Source of the DNA: Sulfurimicrobium sp031426915
Lineage (GTDB): Bacteria; Pseudomonadota; Gammaproteobacteria; Burkholderiales; Sulfuricellaceae
Assembly (NCBI GenBank): GCA_031426915.1
Contig: JASJPB010000002.1
Location: 124,001-188,000 of the forward strand
Length of the DNA stretch: 64,000 nt
Direction: 5' to 3'
Shown here: positions 16,970-26,543 of the stretch, piece after piece
Numbering within the stretch: position 1 is the stretch's first letter
How the letters are laid out: each line of letters starts with the position of its first letter
Made by a program: the position numbers and the translations under genes
The notes under the pieces: model-generated
The model's input: the letters and a program-made list of their open reading frames with translations, nothing else
Told to the model about the DNA's origin: nothing
The model's database searches: none

Positions 16970-19111
16970 CTACTTCACCCGCATCCCCGGCTCGGCGCCT
17001 TCATCGGGGCTGAGGATGAAAAGGCCGGGGGCCTCGCCGGAAGCCGCCAGCACCATGCCTTCCGACAATCCGAATTTCATCTTGCGCGGGGCGAGGTTGG
17101 CAACCATGACGGTGTGGCGGCCGATCAATTTTTCCGGATCGTAGGCGGCCTTGATGCCGGCGAACACATTGCGGGTTTTGTCTTCGCCGATGTCCAGCGT
17201 GAGCCGGATCAGCTTGTCCGCGCCTTCCACGTGCTCGGCGTTGACGATCTTGGCGATGCGCAGGTCGATCTTGGAGAAATCGTCGATGGAGATGGTTTCT
17301 GCAAGGGGCGCGATGCCCTGGGTTGCGGCCTGTGCCTCGTGTTGCTGCTTTTCGCCATGGCGCGCCTCGGAATGGGCTTGCGCCGTCGGGGCGAGTGATT
17401 CCTTGTTGGCTTCGATCATGGCTTCCACCTGTTTTGGGTCGATACGGGTCATGAGGTGTGCATACGGGTTGATGGCGTGACCCAGCAGCAGGGTTTGCGC
17501 GTTTTTCCAGGAGAGGGGCGGGATGTTGAGAAAGCTTTCCACGTCAGCCGCCAGCTTGGGCAGCACCGGCTTGAGATAGAGGGTGAGCAGGCGGAACAGG
17601 TTGATGGAAACCGTGCATACTTCGTGCAGTCTGGCATCCTGTCCTTCCTGCTTTGCCAGTTCCCAGGGTTTGTGCTCATCCACGTACTGGTTGGCAAGGT
17701 CGGCAATAAACATGATCTTCTTCATCGCGGTGCCAAACCGGCGCTCATCAAAATACCTGGCAATTAACTCTGTAGCCGAGTTATTTGTGGGTAACTCGTC
17801 CAGTGAACTTTCGTTAGGAATTCGGGTGTATTGAATCTTGTTGAATAGTTCCTGACTCTCGGCTGATAGCCTAGTACAGAGTTTGCCATCAAAGCGCTTG
17901 GTGATGAACCCCGCCGCCCGGCTGCCGATATTCACGAATTTCCCCACCAGGTCGCTGTTCACCCTTGCCGTGAAATCCTCCAGGCTGAGGTCAATGTCGT
18001 CGACCGCTGCGCCCAGCTTGGCGGCGAAGTAATAGCGCAGGTATTCCGGGTTCCTGATGTGCTCCAGATAGCTGCTGGCGGTGATGAAGGTGCCGCGCGA
18101 CTTGGACATTTTCTGGCCGTCCACGGTGAGGAAGCCATGGGCGAACACACCGCTCGGGGTGCGGTAGCCGGCGTGCTCCAGTTCGGCGGGCCAGAACAGC
18201 GCGTGAAAATAGAGGATGTCCTTGCCGATGAAGTGGTAGACCTCGGTGCCCGCCTGCTTGGCTTTCTCCTTGTCCCAATAGCTGTCGAAGTCGAGGCCCT
18301 CGCGATCGCACAGGTTCTTGAAACTGCCCATGTAGCCGATGGGCGCGTCGAGCCAGACGTAGAAATACTTGCCCGGTGCGTCGGGGATTTCGAAGCCGAA
18401 GTAGGGCGCATCGCGCGAGATGTCCCAGTCGGACAGGCCGCTTTCCAGCCATTCACCGAGTTTGTTGGCGGCGGCTTCCTGCACCTGGGGCGGGGCGATC
18501 CAGCCTTTGAGGAAATCGCGGCAGCGCGCATCCGAGAGCTTGAAGAAGTAGTGGTCGGAGGACTTGCGCACCGGCTTGGCGCCGGAAACGGCGGAATAGG
18601 GTTCGATCAGGTCGGTGGGGGAGTAGGTGCTGCCGCAGGCTTCGCAGGAATCTCCGTACTGGTCCTTGGCGTGGCACTTGGGGCATTCGCCCTTGATGAA
18701 GCGGTCGGGCAGGAACATTTCCTTGACCGGGTCGTAGTACTGTTCCACGGCGCGCACCTCGATCAGGCCCTGGGCTTGCAGCTTGGCGTAGATGTCGTTG
18801 GCGTAGTGCCGGGTTTCCGGAGAATTGGTCGAGTAGTAGTTGTCGAAGTCCACCAGGAAGCCGTCGAAATCCGCCTTGTGCTCCTGCCATACCCGTGCCA
18901 CCAGTTGTTCCGGTGTGATGCCTTCTTTCTGCGCGCGCAGCATGATGGGCGTGCCGTGGGTGTCGTCGGCGCACACGTAATGGCAGGTGTGGCCCTGCAT
19001 TTTCTGGAAGCGCACCCAGATGTCGGTCTGGATGTATTCCACCAGGTGGCCCAAGTGGATGCTGCCGTTGGCGTAGGGCAGGGCGGACGTGACCAGGATT
19101 TTGCGTGTCAT
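16970..19111 (-). CDS. metG: Methionyl-tRNA synthetase
   Basis: This 713-residue class I synthetase has SIHLGHLVEYIQTD (HIGH motif), a four-cysteine zinc knuckle (CPKC and CEAC), KMSKSRGTF and a C-terminal OB-fold tRNA-binding domain starting near IDLRIAKIVNAEHVEGADKL. Between KRFDGKL and YFDERRFGTAMKKI the protein carries about 19 more residues than E. coli MetG. That stretch (about 17750-17880) is visibly AT-rich against a GC-rich gene, as if inserted or diverged. The rest is standard. Confidence 0.97.
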   Translation of the reverse strand: MTRKILVTSALPYANGSIHLGHLVEYIQTDIWVRFQKMQGHTCHYVCADDTHGTPIMLRAQKEGITPEQLVARVWQEHKADFDGFLVDFDNYYSTNSPETRHYANDIYAKLQAQGLIEVRAVEQYYDPVKEMFLPDRFIKGECPKCHAKDQYGDSCEACGSTYSPTDLIEPYSAVSGAKPVRKSSDHYFFKLSDARCRDFLKGWIAPPQVQEAAANKLGEWLESGLSDWDISRDAPYFGFEIPDAPGKYFYVWLDAPIGYMGSFKNLCDREGLDFDSYWDKEKAKQAGTEVYHFIGKDILYFHALFWPAELEHAGYRTPSGVFAHGFLTVDGQKMSKSRGTFITASSYLEHIRNPEYLRYYFAAKLGAAVDDIDLSLEDFTARVNSDLVGKFVNIGSRAAGFITKRFDGKLCTRLSAESQELFNKIQYTRIPNESSLDELPTNNSATELIARYFDERRFGTAMKKIMFIADLANQYVDEHKPWELAKQEGQDARLHEVCTVSINLFRLLTLYLKPVLPKLAADVESFLNIPPLSWKNAQTLLLGHAINPYAHLMTRIDPKQVEAMIEANKESLAPTAQAHSEARHGEKQQHEAQAATQGIAPLAETISIDDFSKIDLRIAKIVNAEHVEGADKLIRLTLDIGEDKTRNVFAGIKAAYDPEKLIGRHTVMVANLAPRKMKFGLSEGMVLAASGEAPGLFILSPDEGAEPGMRVK

Positions 19112-19171
19112 GGGAAGCTCGAAACTTGAAAAGCTGGAATTGTAGCAAACTGGGGGCGGGATGATCGGTTT

Positions 19172-19261
19172 ACCGCAAGGAACGCGAAGGTACGCAAAGG
19201 AAAGGCAAAAAACACCCGGTCAGTGACGCATTCCATTGCGAACCTTGGCGTCCTTTGCGGT
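19172..19261. repeat. Dispersed palindromic repeat, copy 2
   Basis: The arms are ACCGCAAGGAACGCGAAGG (from 19172) and, inverted, CCTTGGCGTCCTTTGCGGT (ending 19261), about 90 bases in all. This is the same family as 3579-3710 and 47108-47203. It lies between metG and the transporter gene. Confidence 0.8.
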
Positions 19262-19268
19262 GAGGACT

Positions 19269-20339
19269 TTATCGCGTCGTATCTTCCTCGATTTGTTCTG
19301 ACGCCTGATCGCGCGAAGTCCACTTTTTCGCCAGGCTGAACCCCACCGCCAGCAGCGTCGGCCCGATAAAAATACCAACGAAGCCGAAAGCCAGTACGCC
19401 GCCCATCACGCCCAGCATCACCAGCAGGAAGGGCAGGTTGCTGCCGCGGCTGATGAGTATGGGTTTCACCACGTTGTCCACGCTGCTGATGACGAAGAAC
19501 CCCCACAACAGCATGAAAATTCCCCATCCCGTAGCGCCCTGACTGAACAGCCAGGCTGCCGCGCTGCCCCAGATCAGGGGCGGGCCGACCGGGATCAGGG
19601 ACAGCAGAAAAGTGGCCATGCCCAGCAGCAGCGCGGCCGGCACGCCTGCAATGACGAAGCCGATGGTGGCCACGAAAGCCTGTGCCAGTGCGGTTCCCAG
19701 CAGTCCATAAACCACGCTGCGCACGGTGCCGTTCATGATGCCGAGAAGATTGGAATCGACGCTTCCGGTCACGCGCTCCATTGCAAGCCTGGCGGCCTGG
19801 ATCAGCGCCTCGCCATCGCGATAGAAGAAGAAACTGATGAAGGCGGCCAGGCTCATTTCAAGCACGCCTTGCCCGAGAAGTATTCCGCCGGCGAGAAGAA
19901 AATTTCTGGCTGGTTCCAGGAAACGTCTTGCCAGCGCAACCATTTCTTCCCTGTCGGTGGCAATCCGGTGCCAGTATCCGTCGATGGATTCACCCACCAG
20001 CGGCAGGCCGCTCAGCCATCCCGGAGGTTCCGGGAAACCGGATTCAACGGCTCTTTTTGCCAGCTCGTAAAAGGCGGAGACATCATCGGCGAGGTTGTAC
20101 GCCACCAGCGCCAGCGGCAGGATGATCAGCAACACCAGGGACAAGGTCATGACAAGCGCCGCCAGGGTATGGCGCTCCTTCAGGCGCCGCCTTAGCCCGA
20201 GATACAGGGGCCAGGTCGAGGTGCATATCACGGCGGCAAAAAGCATGGCCGCGAGGAAAGGTTTCAGCACCAGAAAGCAGCCCGTCACCAGAATGACAAT
20301 GGCTACCAGCCATGCGTAATGCTCGAAGCGTTTTTCCAA
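19269..20339 (-). CDS. AI-2E family transporter (PerM/YdiK-like)
   Basis: This 356-residue membrane protein has about eight predicted helices and the family pattern of two N-terminal helices, a long soluble stretch (about residues 80-150), and a C-terminal core with SFFFYRDGEALI, GVPAALLLGMATFLLSLIPVGPP and the end FVGIFIGPTLLAVGF. The family is named after an E. coli protein linked to autoinducer-2 export; real substrates are mostly unknown and some members are sodium/proton antiporters. The start is TTG at 20339. A paralogue lies at 40751-41824. Confidence 0.85.
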   Translation of the reverse strand: MEKRFEHYAWLVAIVILVTGCFLVLKPFLAAMLFAAVICTSTWPLYLGLRRRLKERHTLAALVMTLSLVLLIILPLALVAYNLADDVSAFYELAKRAVESGFPEPPGWLSGLPLVGESIDGYWHRIATDREEMVALARRFLEPARNFLLAGGILLGQGVLEMSLAAFISFFFYRDGEALIQAARLAMERVTGSVDSNLLGIMNGTVRSVVYGLLGTALAQAFVATIGFVIAGVPAALLLGMATFLLSLIPVGPPLIWGSAAAWLFSQGATGWGIFMLLWGFFVISSVDNVVKPILISRGSNLPFLLVMLGVMGGVLAFGFVGIFIGPTLLAVGFSLAKKWTSRDQASEQIEEDTTR

Positions 20340-20425
20340 AATACCGTGCCTTTACTATCTTGAGGAGTGGGACAGGCCAGGGCGGCCACGTTGGCACGTC
20401 ATGAGTCCTATGCCATTGTGAGACG

Positions 20426-22288
20426 CTAGTAGCTGGCTGTTTCCTGCCACATGTCAGGGGTGAAACGCACCACCTGGTTGCGGCCCCTTGTCTTTGCCTG
20501 ATAGAGCGCAACGTCTGCATATTTGACCACTTGCCAGAAGGTGTCAGCATCGCCCGGGAGTTCGGCAACACCAATGGAGATGGTTTTCTGTAGTGATGTG
20601 CCGGGAAGCGAGACTCTGGTTTCTTCGACCTTGGCGCGAATTTTCTCGGATACCTTCAAGGCTGCCTCAACCTCGGTGTCCACCAGTACGATGAGGAACT
20701 CTTCCCCGCCGTAGCGGATGACCAGATCGGAGCTTCGCACGCTCTTTTGCAAAATTTCGGCCAAGGTCTTGAGTACCTTGTCGCCAGCTTCATGGCCAAA
20801 GGTGTCGTTTACCTGTTTGAAATAGTCCAGGTCCAGCATGAGTATGGAGAACGGGCTTCCACGTCGCTGGCTCGCGGCAACCAGGGTGGTGACGTATTCT
20901 TCCAGGAAACGCCGGTTGTAGAGGCCGGTCATGGCATCCCGCAGGGAGCTTTCGCGCAGATGTTCCATCAGTCGCTTGGCTTCCAGAACCGGTGCCGCTT
21001 CTCGCAGATATACCGCAACGAAAGGTACCAGGAGCTTTGCGAGCTGCTCCGTGCCGTCCGCCAGCACCAATTGCACCACGCATCCCACCGAGCCGGACTG
21101 GGTAATCGGCAGGCAGATGTGATGCCGTTTTTCTGCGCCATCCTGTTGGCGGAACATGGTGCACAGGCCGGGAAAATCCACGGCGTTAACTTCATGCCCT
21201 GTGCGTCTTACCCGACAGGCGCTGGCATCGATCAGGATCTGCGGATCGCACCAGCGGCAGGCTGCTCCATCCACATTGTCCACGATCACCGGGGTGATGC
21301 GGTTCTTGCTGGCGGCGATTTCGTAGATGGAAAATTCCTCGAAATCGTATTTGTTCCTGAGGACGTGCGCCAGGCGCTGGTAGACCTCGAGTTTGCTCTG
21401 GTCTTCCTCGATGGCTTGTTTGAACTGGGCAGCTTCTACCAGGCCCTCCACCATTTCGGTGGTGGTCACGAGCTGGTTGCCGGTGTTCTGGGGATGGTAG
21501 TTCATCAAATCCCCAACCCGCTGGACGATATTGCTTATGCATACGTCCATGAATTCCATGAGCCGGTTCACGCTGCCTGCGATCTCACCCACTTCGTCTG
21601 TCGTGTATTGTTTGATACGTCCCTCGAAGCTCCCGCCCACGGCGAGGGTCACCACGTCTTTCACGTTCCCCGTGGTTTCCACCAATGGGCGCAGGAGTCG
21701 CCTCAGCAGCAGCAGTGCAAATATGGCGGCAAGGAATACGCTCAGGCTCACCATGGCGGTAGCGGTGATGGCTTGCCGTTTAACCTCATACAGGGGAACG
21801 TTGATGCTTACCGCCCCCAGTACCGTGCCGCGTTCGACTGTATGGCATTGCAGGCAATTGGGCATGCCCTGGTCGGTGGCGGAATAGGGGATGATGGCGC
21901 GAAAAATCTGTCCGCTTTCCTTGTCCTGAATTTCGAAGACCGGCTTGCCGAGAGCGAGCACCTGATTCTCCGCCTTGTCCATCGCGTGTTCCTGCGGCAG
22001 GCCTGGGCCGAACTGCTTGGTCACCGCCGGACCGCGCACGACTCGAATCCCCTCGACACCAGGTACGTTTCCAAGCCGGTCCAGAAATTCCGGGCGTTTG
22101 TTGATGGTACCGTTAACCATGCTCTCGGTCAGGCCGACCTTGACCGCTTCCGCTACGGAACGCGCGTGGCGTTCCGCCGTGTACAGGGAAAACTCGCGGA
22201 AGGAGTAGAGACTGATGGTAGCCAGGACGATAATCAGGCCGACCATGAGAATAGAGAAAAAGCTCAGCATTTTGGCGTTGAGGGTCAT
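20426..22288 (-). CDS. Haem-motif periplasmic sensor diguanylate cyclase
   Basis: The 620 residues begin with a membrane helix at about 9-30. A periplasmic domain follows, ending in NCLQCHT (CxxCH, residues 145-149), a covalent haem c signature. A second helix spans about 174-196, then HAMP (about 196-247) and a GAF-like region (about 285-440) with four cysteines in the spacing C-x2-C-x10-C-x17-C (344, 347, 358, 376). GGDEF follows with RYGGEEF (active-site type) and the end motif YQAKTRGRNQV. It should make c-di-GMP in response to a redox or gas signal. The periplasmic part resembles DUF3365/Tll0287-type haem domains, an inference from the motif and its position. Confidence 0.85.
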   Translation of the reverse strand: MTLNAKMLSFFSILMVGLIIVLATISLYSFREFSLYTAERHARSVAEAVKVGLTESMVNGTINKRPEFLDRLGNVPGVEGIRVVRGPAVTKQFGPGLPQEHAMDKAENQVLALGKPVFEIQDKESGQIFRAIIPYSATDQGMPNCLQCHTVERGTVLGAVSINVPLYEVKRQAITATAMVSLSVFLAAIFALLLLRRLLRPLVETTGNVKDVVTLAVGGSFEGRIKQYTTDEVGEIAGSVNRLMEFMDVCISNIVQRVGDLMNYHPQNTGNQLVTTTEMVEGLVEAAQFKQAIEEDQSKLEVYQRLAHVLRNKYDFEEFSIYEIAASKNRITPVIVDNVDGAACRWCDPQILIDASACRVRRTGHEVNAVDFPGLCTMFRQQDGAEKRHHICLPITQSGSVGCVVQLVLADGTEQLAKLLVPFVAVYLREAAPVLEAKRLMEHLRESSLRDAMTGLYNRRFLEEYVTTLVAASQRRGSPFSILMLDLDYFKQVNDTFGHEAGDKVLKTLAEILQKSVRSSDLVIRYGGEEFLIVLVDTEVEAALKVSEKIRAKVEETRVSLPGTSLQKTISIGVAELPGDADTFWQVVKYADVALYQAKTRGRNQVVRFTPDMWQETASY

Positions 22289-22470
22289 GTTCGGCAGCTC
22301 TGAATTTTATTCGCATGAATACTAGCGTTTTTTGGCGGTATTGCAAGCATTGAGGGCGCTCTTGTCTTGATTTGTTTCATGGGGGGAAAAGCGTCGGGAG
22401 TCGGATACACAAATCGGGTATCCTTCGGATCACCTAAAATTTCCCGATAAAATTAAAACCGGCGGTGGAT

Positions 22471-23028
22471 ATGGCTCTAAAAGCAACCATTTTTAAAGCA
22501 GAACTACAAATTGCGGACATGGACCGCAACTATTACCTGACGCATTCCCTCACCCTCGCCCGCCACCCGTCCGAAACTGATGAACGCATGATGGTGCGCC
22601 TGCTGGTTTTTGCGCTGCATGCACATGAAGCCTTGATGTTCGGGCAGGGTCTGAGCGCCGACGATGAACCCGATCTGTGGCAGAAGGACCTGACCGGTGC
22701 CATCGAGCTCTGGATCGACGTGGGTCTGCCCGATGAAAAGCTGATCCGCAAGGCCTGCGGCCGTGCCAGGCAGGTATTCCTTTACAACTATGGAGGCCGT
22801 GCCGCCGAGATATGGTGGGAGCAAAATCGCAGCAAGCTTGAACGACTGGGAAATCTGACGGTAATGAGCATGTCGCCCGAAACGAGTGCCGCGCTGGCAA
22901 AGCTGGCGCAGCGCAACATGCAGTTGCACTGCACCATTCAGGATGGAGATATCTGGCTGGCGGATAAAGATGGCGCCCAAGTGGAGGTGGCCCTGACTGT
23001 GCTCAAGAACCCGTTGCCAGCGCGCTGA
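22471..23028 (+). CDS. yaeQ: YaeQ family protein
   Basis: This 185-residue protein matches E. coli YaeQ along its length: MALKATIFKAELQIADMDRN, LARHPSETDERMM, ADDEPDLW, ELWIDVGLPDE, RAAEIWWEQN and TIQDGDIWL. YaeQ has a PD-(D/E)XK nuclease-like fold; its function is unresolved, with reports of suppressing loss of RfaH. The ATG at 22471 is used; an in-frame GTG six bases upstream is possible. It stands alone between minus-strand signalling genes. Confidence 0.93.
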   Translation: MALKATIFKAELQIADMDRNYYLTHSLTLARHPSETDERMMVRLLVFALHAHEALMFGQGLSADDEPDLWQKDLTGAIELWIDVGLPDEKLIRKACGRARQVFLYNYGGRAAEIWWEQNRSKLERLGNLTVMSMSPETSAALAKLAQRNMQLHCTIQDGDIWLADKDGAQVEVALTVLKNPLPAR

Positions 23029-23129
23029 TCCTGACTCTTCCAGCGTAGGCATTTGGCAGGTATTGCGGGCCTGGAGCATTGAGATCCCTCCTCGCCACTG
23101 GCGACTCCAGCACCATCCGCTCCCGGGAT

Positions 23130-24623
23130 TTATGCTCTGGCGGCCTCGTTTTTCTCTTTGACCATGGCGTCCACCAGGCTGATCACCTGGGCGCTGGCGC
23201 CCTCCGCAGATTTCAGTTCGCTCATGAGATTGGTGCGCAGTTCCTGGTTGTTGGCCCAGTTTCCGCGCGAGAGCTCGATAGCCCGATGCACGCTGGAGTG
23301 CACATCGGCATGGGGCTTTTCCAGGCGCAGGAACGATGGTGTATGGCCGAAGAGCTCTTTTCCTACGCCCTCGTAATACCATTTGCCAAGCCGGCAGTGG
23401 TGGTGGTCAGCTTTCACGGCCGTTGCTTCATCGCACTCCCTGGCCTTTTCGACTGCCATGTAGGCATTCTGCATGTAAATGATGTGATCCATCTTTACCA
23501 GCGAGCCGAAAGAGCGGTCCCTGGTCCTGGTTACCCGACTGATAGTGCTCTCGGCAGCTTGGGAAAACTCCGCGAAACGGGTCTTGAAATCGCTCATCTG
23601 GGCGCTGACGCTCGAAGTCAGGGTGCTGGCCGTGCTGGTTTCCTCGACCATGCCATCCACCTGATTCCTGAATCGACCCACAATGCCATCGATTTCCGTG
23701 GTGGCGGTTTTGGTGCGCTCAGCTAGCTTGCGCACCTCATCCGCGACCACCGCGAATCCGCGCCCCATTTCCCCTGCCCGCGCCGCTTCGATGGCGGCAT
23801 TCAGGGCGAGCAGGTTAGTCTGGTCCGCGATTTCGGAAATGATGTGTACTGCAGAATTGATCGCCGTGCTTTCAGCGCCGAGCGTTTGTGCGGCCTGGGC
23901 CATTTCCTGGACGCGCTGGTTCATGCCGGAAAGCGCATCGCTGATCTGGCCTACCGCACCCAGGCTGTTCGATGCCACCTCGCGGTTGGAACGGGCGATT
24001 TTTTCGACCTCATCCATTTCATTGCTCATGTCGACCAGGTCCTGCTGGTTCAGCTTGAGATTGTGCAGCAGGTTTTTCGAGTTCATGTGGTGGATCTGGG
24101 AGGCCAGCTCGTTCTTGCTGATCCACAGATTATTGTCTTCCATCGCCTTGATCGCTAGATTGATCTTCTCCAGGGAGTCGGAGAACTGCCCGGGCAAGCC
24201 ATCGGATAGTGCCTTGCGGTAATAAATGCCTTCAGTGACCAGTCTGAAGCAGGTGTTGACCTCCTTGAAATAGGTTTCAACCAGGTCGAGAAAGTCGTTC
24301 AACTCCCAGGCAGCCTTGCCAATCTCGCCCAGGCCCGCGGTTGCCGTAACGCGGCGATGGAGCTGGCCCTTGCAGGAGCTCCGCAGCACCTCCTGCATAC
24401 GCTCGATAGTTTCAATGGGTTTGCGGAAATGGCGCCAGGCGTAACCCGAGAAGGCAACGGCAAATGCCGGGAAGAGCCAGATCGGCCACTCAAACCCGTG
24501 CTGATAGGTGACCCAGGCGGCCAGGATGCCGGTAATGAGGCAGAAGATGGTACAGGCCAGCAGGAGCTGGTCGCCGAGGAATGGAACATGTCGGCTGATG
24601 CCGGTGCGGATGCGCGAAGTCAT
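23130..24623 (-). CDS. Methyl-accepting chemotaxis protein with CZB domain
   Basis: The 497 residues begin with two closely spaced membrane helices (about 20-60) with no periplasmic domain, and a HAMP-like stretch follows. The signalling hairpin tip is IADQTNLLALNAAIEAARAG and EVRKLAERT. The C-terminus is a chemoreceptor zinc-binding (CZB) domain with DHIIYMQNAYMAV, DHHHCRLGKWYYEG and KPHADVHSSVH, the usual His/Cys zinc ligands. Lacking its own input domain, it probably takes signals from the PAS protein encoded 20 bases upstream, while CZB senses zinc or oxidants. Confidence 0.93.
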   Translation of the reverse strand: MTSRIRTGISRHVPFLGDQLLLACTIFCLITGILAAWVTYQHGFEWPIWLFPAFAVAFSGYAWRHFRKPIETIERMQEVLRSSCKGQLHRRVTATAGLGEIGKAAWELNDFLDLVETYFKEVNTCFRLVTEGIYYRKALSDGLPGQFSDSLEKINLAIKAMEDNNLWISKNELASQIHHMNSKNLLHNLKLNQQDLVDMSNEMDEVEKIARSNREVASNSLGAVGQISDALSGMNQRVQEMAQAAQTLGAESTAINSAVHIISEIADQTNLLALNAAIEAARAGEMGRGFAVVADEVRKLAERTKTATTEIDGIVGRFRNQVDGMVEETSTASTLTSSVSAQMSDFKTRFAEFSQAAESTISRVTRTRDRSFGSLVKMDHIIYMQNAYMAVEKARECDEATAVKADHHHCRLGKWYYEGVGKELFGHTPSFLRLEKPHADVHSSVHRAIELSRGNWANNQELRTNLMSELKSAEGASAQVISLVDAMVKEKNEAARA

Positions 24624-24643
24624 TTATTTATTGCCCGTATTTG

Positions 24644-25162
24644 TTAGAGGCTCAGGATGAAGCGGTCATAGCTCGTTTCCAGGCTATTGAGTTTTTCCAA
24701 CAGGAAGTCGACGGATGCAGTTGGCGCCTGGGCCGGACCGACCCGGCGTTCCAACGCCAGCATTTCTCGGTAGATCGGCTCCATCACCGCCACGGCCGAG
24801 GGTTTGACTTTACGCCGGACCGAGAAATAACCGACCACTTTCCCGTTGTTATCACGGTCGGGAGTGACATTGGCAAATACCCAGTAGAAATGGCCTTCGG
24901 CGGTCATGTTCTTGACGTAGCCGAAAAACTCCCGTTCTGCCTTGAGCGTGTCCCACAGCAGCTTGAAGGCGCCGCGCGGCATGTCCGGATGGCGCACGAT
25001 GTTATGCTGCTTGAACAGCAGCTCCCTTTCGGGATAGTTGGCGATGCTCATGAATTCGCGGTTGGCGTAGGTGATGCGGCCCTTCAGGTCGGTCTTGGAG
25101 ACGATGAAGTCATCCTGATCCAATACGATTTCTTGTTGGGTGGGTGTTATGTTAGTTTTCAT
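24644..25162 (-). CDS. Stand-alone Aer-type PAS sensor protein
   Basis: This 172-residue cytoplasmic protein has a PAS domain of the Aer subgroup: TDLKGRITYANREFM, FKQHNIVRHPDMPRGAFKLLW and FYWVFANVTPDRD. These motifs bind FAD in E. coli Aer, which senses redox state. A C-terminal helix (about 130-172) ends the protein. It lacks membrane and signalling domains, which are supplied by the chemoreceptor gene 20 bases downstream. The two therefore look like a split Aer receptor. Confidence 0.88.
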   Translation of the reverse strand: MKTNITPTQQEIVLDQDDFIVSKTDLKGRITYANREFMSIANYPERELLFKQHNIVRHPDMPRGAFKLLWDTLKAEREFFGYVKNMTAEGHFYWVFANVTPDRDNNGKVVGYFSVRRKVKPSAVAVMEPIYREMLALERRVGPAQAPTASVDFLLEKLNSLETSYDRFILSL

Positions 25163-25240
25163 CTGCTTGTCCTTGGGTGAAGGTACAGCTTTCCCGATAT
25201 GGCAAAATTCTTTTACCTGATGTTACGTTACCTGCCAGAT

Positions 25241-26443
25241 TCATGCCGGCAGCCATTTGGCCGGATCGATCCCCCACTTCTCGAACGATTCATGGCTGAC
25301 GATTTTGTCCTGACAGCCGGGGCGCGCCAGATCGATCTCTTCCGGAGGCAGATAATACTGCTTTCCCGCGTGGTAAAACACCTTGACCAGGGGTTGCAGC
25401 ATCTTCTCGGTATGTTGTTCCATGACCACGCCGAGGCGGCCGCTATGCAGGCGCACCAGTGAACCGCTGGGGTAGATGCCGAGGGTGCGGATAAAGGTTT
25501 GCACCATGTCCGGACTGAAGTGGAACTTGCTCCACTCCAGCAGTTTCCTGAGCGCCTCGGTGGGCGGCATGCCCTTGTGATAGACGCGCTCGGAGGTGAT
25601 GGCATCGTACACATCGACGATCGCCCCCATTTGCCCGTAGAGCGAGATTTCATTGCCCTTCAGTTTGTTGGGGTAACCGGTGCCATCGAAACGCTCATGG
25701 TGCTGACCCGCGACATCCAGAGCGATCTGGCTGATGCCGGGGGTGTTCTGCAAAATAATGATGCTTTGCACCACGTGGGATTTCATCTTGACGAATTCGG
25801 CATCGGTCAGCTTGGCCGGTTTGTTGAGTATGCTGTCCGGCACCTTGGCCTTGCCGACGTCGTGCAACAGGGCGCCGATGGCGATTTCCTTGATGATGTC
25901 GCGGGATAGTTTCAAGCCCCGGGCAAAGGCAACCATCAGGGCGCACACCGAGACCGAATGCTGAAAAGTGTACTCGTCGTGGGTTTTCAGGCGCCCCAGC
26001 GGAATCAGCGCATCCTGATGGCGGAAAATGGAATCGACCATGTTTTCGACCAGCGGCTCGACTTTTTCCATTTCAATCTGCCTGCCAAGCCGTGCGTCGC
26101 TAATGATGTCCTTGACGATGCGGTTGGCATCGCCGTGCAGCTTGCGCGCACGGCGCGCCTCTTCCGCCAGGGAAACGACCACAGGCTGCTGTTCCGCGAT
26201 CTGCAGCATCTGTTCATGGATTTCGTGGCTGACTTCTTCCTCGGTTTTGGCCTCGGCCACATCCAGACCCTTGCTGGTGTCGATGTACAACTCGTGGACG
26301 CCAATCCCGCGCAGCTCGAACGCAACCGTTTCATCCTTGACGGTGAAACGATTGGAAACGAAGGGATGGTCCATCCAGCCGCAATTCAGTTCGTGGATGT
26401 ACATGCCGGGAGTTAGTTGTTCGATGGTGATCTTTTTGATCAT
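25241..26443 (-). CDS. HD-GYP c-di-GMP phosphodiesterase with DUF3391
   Basis: In these 400 residues an N-terminal DUF3391 region (IEQLTPGMYIHELNCGW, DHPFVSNRF) leads to an HD-GYP domain with LLHDVGKAKVP and HHERFDGTGYP, complete catalytic motifs. Such enzymes bind two or three iron ions and degrade c-di-GMP. It lies upstream of the Aer-like pair on the same strand, 78 bases away. Together with the cyclases at 20426, 42009 and 53353 it points to heavy c-di-GMP control. Confidence 0.93.
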   Translation of the reverse strand: MIKKITIEQLTPGMYIHELNCGWMDHPFVSNRFTVKDETVAFELRGIGVHELYIDTSKGLDVAEAKTEEEVSHEIHEQMLQIAEQQPVVVSLAEEARRARKLHGDANRIVKDIISDARLGRQIEMEKVEPLVENMVDSIFRHQDALIPLGRLKTHDEYTFQHSVSVCALMVAFARGLKLSRDIIKEIAIGALLHDVGKAKVPDSILNKPAKLTDAEFVKMKSHVVQSIIILQNTPGISQIALDVAGQHHERFDGTGYPNKLKGNEISLYGQMGAIVDVYDAITSERVYHKGMPPTEALRKLLEWSKFHFSPDMVQTFIRTLGIYPSGSLVRLHSGRLGVVMEQHTEKMLQPLVKVFYHAGKQYYLPPEEIDLARPGCQDKIVSHESFEKWGIDPAKWLPA

Positions 26444-26490
26444 GTCTGGGGCGTCGGCGCGAGCATGAGTTTATTCTAGCCCTGAAACAG

Positions 26491-26520
26491 AAAACAAAAA
26501 AGGCGGCCTACGGGCCGCCT
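26491..26520 (-). terminator. Intrinsic terminator of the parvulin operon
   Basis: On the minus strand the 8-bp stem AGGCGGCC / GGCCGCCT with a 4-base loop is followed by TTTTTGTTTT. It lies just after the parvulin gene (stop at 26544) and before the HD-GYP gene, so it closes the yciB-yciI-bolA-parvulin operon. Confidence 0.9.
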
Positions 26521-26543
26521 TCTTGATGCAAATAAAGCGCTTT

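Noticed and set aside
20747..22303. 518-codon frame antisense to the haem-motif cyclase
   Set aside because: No motif and opposite to a gene with clear GGDEF, HAMP and CxxCH features.
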